From positions 248,001 to 312,000 of the forward strand of contig NZ_AGTR01000085.1 of NCBI RefSeq assembly GCF_000235625.1: a stretch of 64,000 nt of DNA. The letters are read 5' to 3'. Positions 60,571 through 64,000 of the stretch are shown piece after piece. The position numbers and the translations under genes were made by a program. The stretch is from Marinobacter manganoxydans MnI7-9. Lineage in GTDB: Bacteria; Pseudomonadota; Gammaproteobacteria; Pseudomonadales; Oleiphilaceae. The notes beneath the pieces are model-generated. The model was not told where the DNA came from. It made no database searches and worked only from the letters and a program-made list of their open reading frames with translations. Each line of letters opens with the position of its first letter. Positions within the stretch are counted from its first letter, which is position 1.

Positions 60571-61572
60571 ATGGCATTCAATCTCAAGAACCGACATTTT
60601 CTTACCCTGCGGCATTTCAGCCCCAGGGAAATCGCTTTTTTACTGAAGCTGTCTGCGGATCTGAAGACGGCCAAGTACGCGGGCACCGAAGTGCCCAAGC
60701 TCGAAGGCAAGGATATCGCTCTGATCTTCGAGAAGAATTCCACGCGGACCCGGGTCGGGTTTGAAGTTGCTGCCTTCGACCAGGGGGCGCGGGTAACTTA
60801 CCTGGGGCCGACCGGAACCCACATTGGCCACAAGGAATCAGTGAAAGACACTGCCCGGGTTCTTGGCCGGGTTTACGATGCCATTGAGTATCGGGGATTC
60901 GGACAATCGGTTGTGGAAGAGCTGGCACAGTACGCCGGCGTGCCGGTCTACAACGGGCTCACCAATGAATTTCACCCCACCCAGATCCTGGCGGATTTTC
61001 TGACCATGCAGGAGCATGTGGAAAAGCCGTTGCGGGATGTGGCCTACGTGTTCATCGGCGATGCCGCCAACAATATGGGCGACAGCCTGCTGATCGGTGG
61101 CGCCAAGATGGGCATGGACGTGCGCTTGTGCGCACCAAAAGCCTGCTGGCCTGGCCAGACCGTTCAGGAGGAGGCCCGGGCGCTGGCGGCCGAAACCGGA
61201 GCGCGCATTACCATCACGGAGGATGTTGACGCCGCCGTTTCCGGCGTCGATTTCGTGTATACCGATGTCTGGGTCTCGATGGGCGAACCGAAAGAAAAGT
61301 GGGCCGAACGGATCAAATTGCTGATGCCTTACCAGGTGAATGCGGCCCTGATGGCCAAAACCGGCAATCCGCGGGTTCGGTTCATGCACTGTCTGCCGGC
61401 CTTTCACAACACCGAGACGGTGGTGGGGAAGGAGATTCAGGAGACCTATGGCATCGACGCCATGGAGGTGACTGAAGAGGTCTTCGAAAGCCCCGCCTCG
61501 ATTGTTTTCGATCAGGCCGAGAACCGCATGCACACCATCAAGGCCGTCCTCGTGGCGACCCTGGGAGGCTGA
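60571..61572 (+). CDS. arcB: Ornithine carbamoyltransferase, catabolic
   Basis: A 333-residue OTCase: the carbamoyl-phosphate motif STRTR and the ornithine-site HCLPAFHN are intact, and the SMG loop is in [11 protein letters not shown]. It converts citrulline and phosphate to ornithine and carbamoyl phosphate in this operon. It lies 18 bp after arcA and 1 nt before arcC, and its length matches the catabolic type. Confidence 0.95.
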   Translation: MAFNLKNRHFLTLRHFSPREIAFLLKLSADLKTAKYAGTEVPKLEGKDIALIFEKNSTRTRVGFEVAAFDQGARVTYLGPTGTHIGHKESVKDTARVLGRVYDAIEYRGFGQSVVEELAQYAGVPVYNGLTNEFHPTQILADFLTMQEHVEKPLRDVAYVFIGDAANNMGDSLLIGGAKMGMDVRLCAPKACWPGQTVQEEARALAAETGARITITEDVDAAVSGVDFVYTDVWVSMGEPKEKWAERIKLLMPYQVNAALMAKTGNPRVRFMHCLPAFHNTETVVGKEIQETYGIDAMEVTEEVFESPASIVFDQAENRMHTIKAVLVATLGG

Positions 61573-61573
61573 C

Positions 61574-62482
61574 ATGTTGGTTGTGGCAGCGTTGGGGGGG
61601 AATGCCCTGCTGAAACGCGGAGAACCGCTGACGGCAGGGGTCCAGCGTAAAAATGTGCAGATTGCGGCCCGATCGCTGGCCGCGGTTGTCCGGGCGGGCC
61701 ACGACCTGGTGGTCACCCATGGGAATGGGCCACAGGTCGGGCTGCTGGCTTTACAGGGTGCCTCCTACAAACCGGATGAGGCCTACCCGCTGGATGTCCT
61801 GGGAGCGGAAACCGAGGGCATGATCGGCTACATGATCGAACAGGAGCTGGAGAACGCCCTGGAACATGACCGGCCTGTCGCAACCCTGCTGACCCAGGTA
61901 GTGGTGGATCCCAGAGACCCGGCTTTTGAAAAGCCGACCAAGTTTGTCGGGCCGGTCTACGATCGTGAAGAGGCCGAGCGCCGGGCCGCCGGTGCGGGCT
62001 GGAGCATTGCGCCGGATGGCGACAAGTGGCGCCGGGTAGTGCCTTCGCCCAAACCCCTGGAAATACCGGACATGCGCGTACTGAAGTTACTGCTCGACCA
62101 GGGCGTGGTCGTGGTGTGTGCCGGGGGTGGCGGAATACCGGTGCTGCGCAGGGACGACGGCAGCATGGTCGGCATTGAGGCGGTCATCGACAAGGATGCC
62201 GCCAGCGCATTGCTTGCCAGCCAGCTTGGAGCGGACGCGATGCTCCTGTTAACCGATGTGGATGCTGTCTACCGGGATTTCGGAACCGATCATTCGACGC
62301 CGCTTGCCGAACTGACAGTGGCTCAGGCCCGGGCCCTGGAGATGCCGGCCGGATCCATGGGCCCGAAACTGCAAGCCGCCTGCGATTTTGCCGAGGCCGG
62401 GGGGATTGGCGGCATTGGTCGGCTCCAGGATGCCGTGGCCATACTCGAAGGTTCGGCGGGCACTCGCGTGTCGGCTGGTTAG
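61574..62482 (+). CDS. arcC: Carbamate kinase
   Basis: A 302-residue amino-acid-kinase fold: [32 protein letters not shown] and the GGGIPVL segment. It transfers phosphate from carbamoyl phosphate to ADP, giving the operon's ATP yield. ATG 61574 starts one base after the arcB stop; the in-frame ORF from 61502 reads into arcB and is a shadow. Confidence 0.95.
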   Translation: MLVVAALGGNALLKRGEPLTAGVQRKNVQIAARSLAAVVRAGHDLVVTHGNGPQVGLLALQGASYKPDEAYPLDVLGAETEGMIGYMIEQELENALEHDRPVATLLTQVVVDPRDPAFEKPTKFVGPVYDREEAERRAAGAGWSIAPDGDKWRRVVPSPKPLEIPDMRVLKLLLDQGVVVVCAGGGGIPVLRRDDGSMVGIEAVIDKDAASALLASQLGADAMLLLTDVDAVYRDFGTDHSTPLAELTVAQARALEMPAGSMGPKLQAACDFAEAGGIGGIGRLQDAVAILEGSAGTRVSAG

Positions 62483-62525
62483 CGGTCCTTCTCATGTTTT
62501 CCGGGTGCACATTCTGATAATATTC

Positions 62526-62543
62526 GGTTATTAGGTAATAACC
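62526..62543. promoter_or_regulatory. 18-bp palindrome before the efflux operon
   Basis: GGTTATTA-GG-TAATAACC is a perfect 8-bp inverted repeat with a 2-bp centre, 24 bp before the chosen ATG 62568. A TetR- or MarR-type repressor site is likely, though the regulator gene is not in the window. Confidence 0.6.
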
Positions 62544-62567
62544 AAAATGATTGCCCGGAGGTGCCTC

Positions 62568-63641
62568 ATGGGGCGAATGGCTGCCGCAATATTGTTTGTA
62601 ACTCTGGTCTTGCTGGCCACCGGAGCGCACGGGCAGCAAGCGCCGCTTTCTTCGCCAGAGACAACAGCAGTCGCCGAACGCAGTGTGTTTCACGAAACCG
62701 TGTATCTGGATGGCGTCATCGAAGCCGTGCAGCAGAGTACGGTCTCTGCCCAGACCAGTGGTACCGTTCAAAGCCTTCCTTACGATGTAGATGACTCTGT
62801 TGCTGCAGGCGCCCTGATTGTCCAGTTGGAGGACAGTGAGCAGCGAGCCCGATTGCGTCAGGCCGAGGCCGGGCTGGAAGAAGCTGAAGCAGCATTGGCG
62901 GATGCGACGCAGCGCTTTGAGCGTATTGAGGCGGTGCACGAACGGGGCCTTGTTTCCCGGCAGGAGTTCGATCAGGCCCGTAACAACCTGGCCGCCGCCC
63001 GGGCCCGGGTCGAACGCGCCAGGGCAGCGGTATCCGAGGCGCAGGAGCAACTCTCCTATACACGCGTGTTGGCTCCCTACGGCGGCATCCTCACCCAGCG
63101 TCATGTTGAGGTTGGCGAAGCCGTCAGCCCCGGTCAGCCGCTGCTCAGTGGATTGTCCCTGGAACAGCTCCGGGTTGTGGTCGACCTGCCCCAGAAGTAC
63201 GCCGAACTTGCCCGCACGCAGCGTAAGGCGCAGGTTACACTGGCCGATGGCCGGGTGCTCGAAACCGGTGAGATGACCTTCTATCCCTACGCCGATCCAC
63301 AAACGCACACCTTCCGCCTGCGAATGCGGCTGAGCGAGCCCAATGGTTCCCTGTTTCCCGGCATGCTGGTGAAAGTCAGCGTACCGGTTGCCAGCCGGGA
63401 GGCTCTGTGGGTGCCTGCCAGCAGCCTGGTTCAACGCAGCGAACTCAGGGCTGTCTTTGTCCTGGACGAGCAGAATCAGCCCCGGCTGCGCCAGGTGCGT
63501 ACGGGGTTACGGGATGGCGGCCGGCTGGAAATCCTGGCCGGCCTCAGTGAAGGCGAGCGTGTGGTTACGAATGCCTCCGAACTGGTGGGCAGCGATCGTT
63601 TGAATCCGGTTGAAGACATGGGCGAGGAGTCGAATCCGTGA
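62568..63641 (+). CDS. RND efflux periplasmic adaptor (MFP)
   Basis: A 357-residue membrane fusion protein. The signal peptide is at residues 1-22; a lipoyl half (VSAQTSGTVQSLPYDVDDSVAAG), a coiled-coil hairpin (about 80-150) and the beta-barrel part (LAPYGGILTQRHVEVGEAV) follow. ATG 62568 has GGAGGTG six bases upstream; ATG 62547 does not. It joins an inner membrane RND pump, encoded next with a 4-nt overlap, to an outer-membrane channel. The substrate is unknown. Confidence 0.92.
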   Translation: MGRMAAAILFVTLVLLATGAHGQQAPLSSPETTAVAERSVFHETVYLDGVIEAVQQSTVSAQTSGTVQSLPYDVDDSVAAGALIVQLEDSEQRARLRQAEAGLEEAEAALADATQRFERIEAVHERGLVSRQEFDQARNNLAAARARVERARAAVSEAQEQLSYTRVLAPYGGILTQRHVEVGEAVSPGQPLLSGLSLEQLRVVVDLPQKYAELARTQRKAQVTLADGRVLETGEMTFYPYADPQTHTFRLRMRLSEPNGSLFPGMLVKVSVPVASREALWVPASSLVQRSELRAVFVLDEQNQPRLRQVRTGLRDGGRLEILAGLSEGERVVTNASELVGSDRLNPVEDMGEESNP

Positions 63642-64000
63642 GCCGTGATTTGCCGCCCGTTGGTCCATCCGCGGCCATCGCCCGAGTCTTCCAGGACAAC
63701 CACCTGACGCCGTTGCTGGCCATTCTGGCGATCATTCTTGGCGTGCTGGCCGTGGTGGTCACCCCGAAAGAGGAAGAGCCCCAGATTGATGTCACCATGG
63801 CCGATATCATGGTGGCGTTTCCCGGCGCCAGCACCCGTGAGGTGGAAAGCGCAATAGCAACGCCAGCCGAACAGGTGATGAGCGAGATCCAGGGCGTGGA
63901 ACACGTCTACTCGGTGTCTCGCCAGGGCCAGGCGGTGATCACGGTGCAGTTCGAGGTGGGCATTCCTCGGCAGGAAGCTCTGGTCCGGCTCTACAACCAG
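63638..64000 (+). CDS. RND efflux permease, 3' end missing
   Basis: The first 121 residues of an AcrB/CzcA-type inner membrane pump, starting at GTG 63638, overlapping the adaptor stop by 4 nt. TM1 is at about residues 25-45 (LLAILAIILGVLAVVV), followed by the porter-domain stretch VAFPGASTREVESAIATPAE. The frame stays open to the window end. HAE- and HME-type pumps cannot be told apart from this part. Confidence 0.9.
   Translation, partial: MSRDLPPVGPSAAIARVFQDNHLTPLLAILAIILGVLAVVVTPKEEEPQIDVTMADIMVAFPGASTREVESAIATPAEQVMSEIQGVEHVYSVSRQGQAVITVQFEVGIPRQEALVRLYNQ

Noticed and set aside
1-64000. tRNA, rRNA, CRISPR, prophage or insertion sequence
   Set aside because: No cloverleaf, repeat-spacer array, integrase or transposase was seen while reading both strands.

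Overview
The window looks like chromosome of a GC-rich marine gammaproteobacterium, most likely Marinobacter or a close relative. The genus is inferred from the gene content (large acyl-CoA metabolism block, thermostable-hemolysin locus, arginine deiminase operon) and from intergenic hairpin repeats of a style I associate with that genus; it is not proven. Genes are tightly packed, often overlapping by 4 nt, and I see no phage, insertion sequence, tRNA, rRNA or CRISPR array.

Region 1 (1-18900) is lipid and acid catabolism. A plus-strand set (ACAD10/11-type kinase, surE, acyl-CoA ligase) converges on a minus-strand operon (glutaryl-CoA dehydrogenase, two acyl-CoA dehydrogenases, class II aldolase, MaoC hydratase). 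Then come an orphan membrane transporter, a 2-hydroxyacid reductase, an IclR regulator, a fused hydratase/3-hydroxyacyl-CoA dehydrogenase, a thiolase, a zinc alcohol dehydrogenase, an aldehyde dehydrogenase and a TetR regulator. Three inverted-repeat elements lie in the gaps.

Region 2 (19000-25150) has a two-component system next to an exported MsrAB methionine sulfoxide reductase, then a cNMP/CBS/DUF294 protein overlapping a DEDDh exonuclease. Region 3 (25300-31600) is a vitamin B12 uptake locus: a cobalamin riboswitch, a BtuB-type receptor and a propeller-like lipoprotein on the minus strand, with btuFCD divergent. Region 4 (31600-36240) has RidA, a sulfurtransferase, cytochrome b561, a small exported protein and a two-component system whose sensor carries a His/Asp/Glu-rich periplasmic stretch flanked by two cysteines.

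Region 5 (36240-46300) is the most interesting part. A PmrAB/QseBC-type two-component system lies between two operons. One encodes GT2, TVP38 and GT39 membrane proteins, as expected for lipid A or envelope glycosylation. The other encodes a thermostable-hemolysin protein, an adenylate-forming ligase fused in frame to a heme-oxygenase-like diiron protein, an SDR and a TPR protein. CTTAAG-N5-CTTAAG-type direct repeats, the classic PmrA/QseB box, occur before all three transcription units, so they form a probable local regulon.

Region 6 (46375-57600) has a diguanylate cyclase, a persulfide-dioxygenase-like hydrolase with a SulP transporter, a CbiM-like protein, a dual GGDEF/EAL protein, a RegBA/PrrBA redox system and a divergent OprC/NosA-type copper receptor. 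Region 7 (57680-64000) is an arginine deiminase operon (YfcC-type carrier, arcA, arcB, arcC) with a well-placed FNR/ANR-like box, followed by an RND efflux pair cut by the window end. The first gene (1-903) is also truncated.
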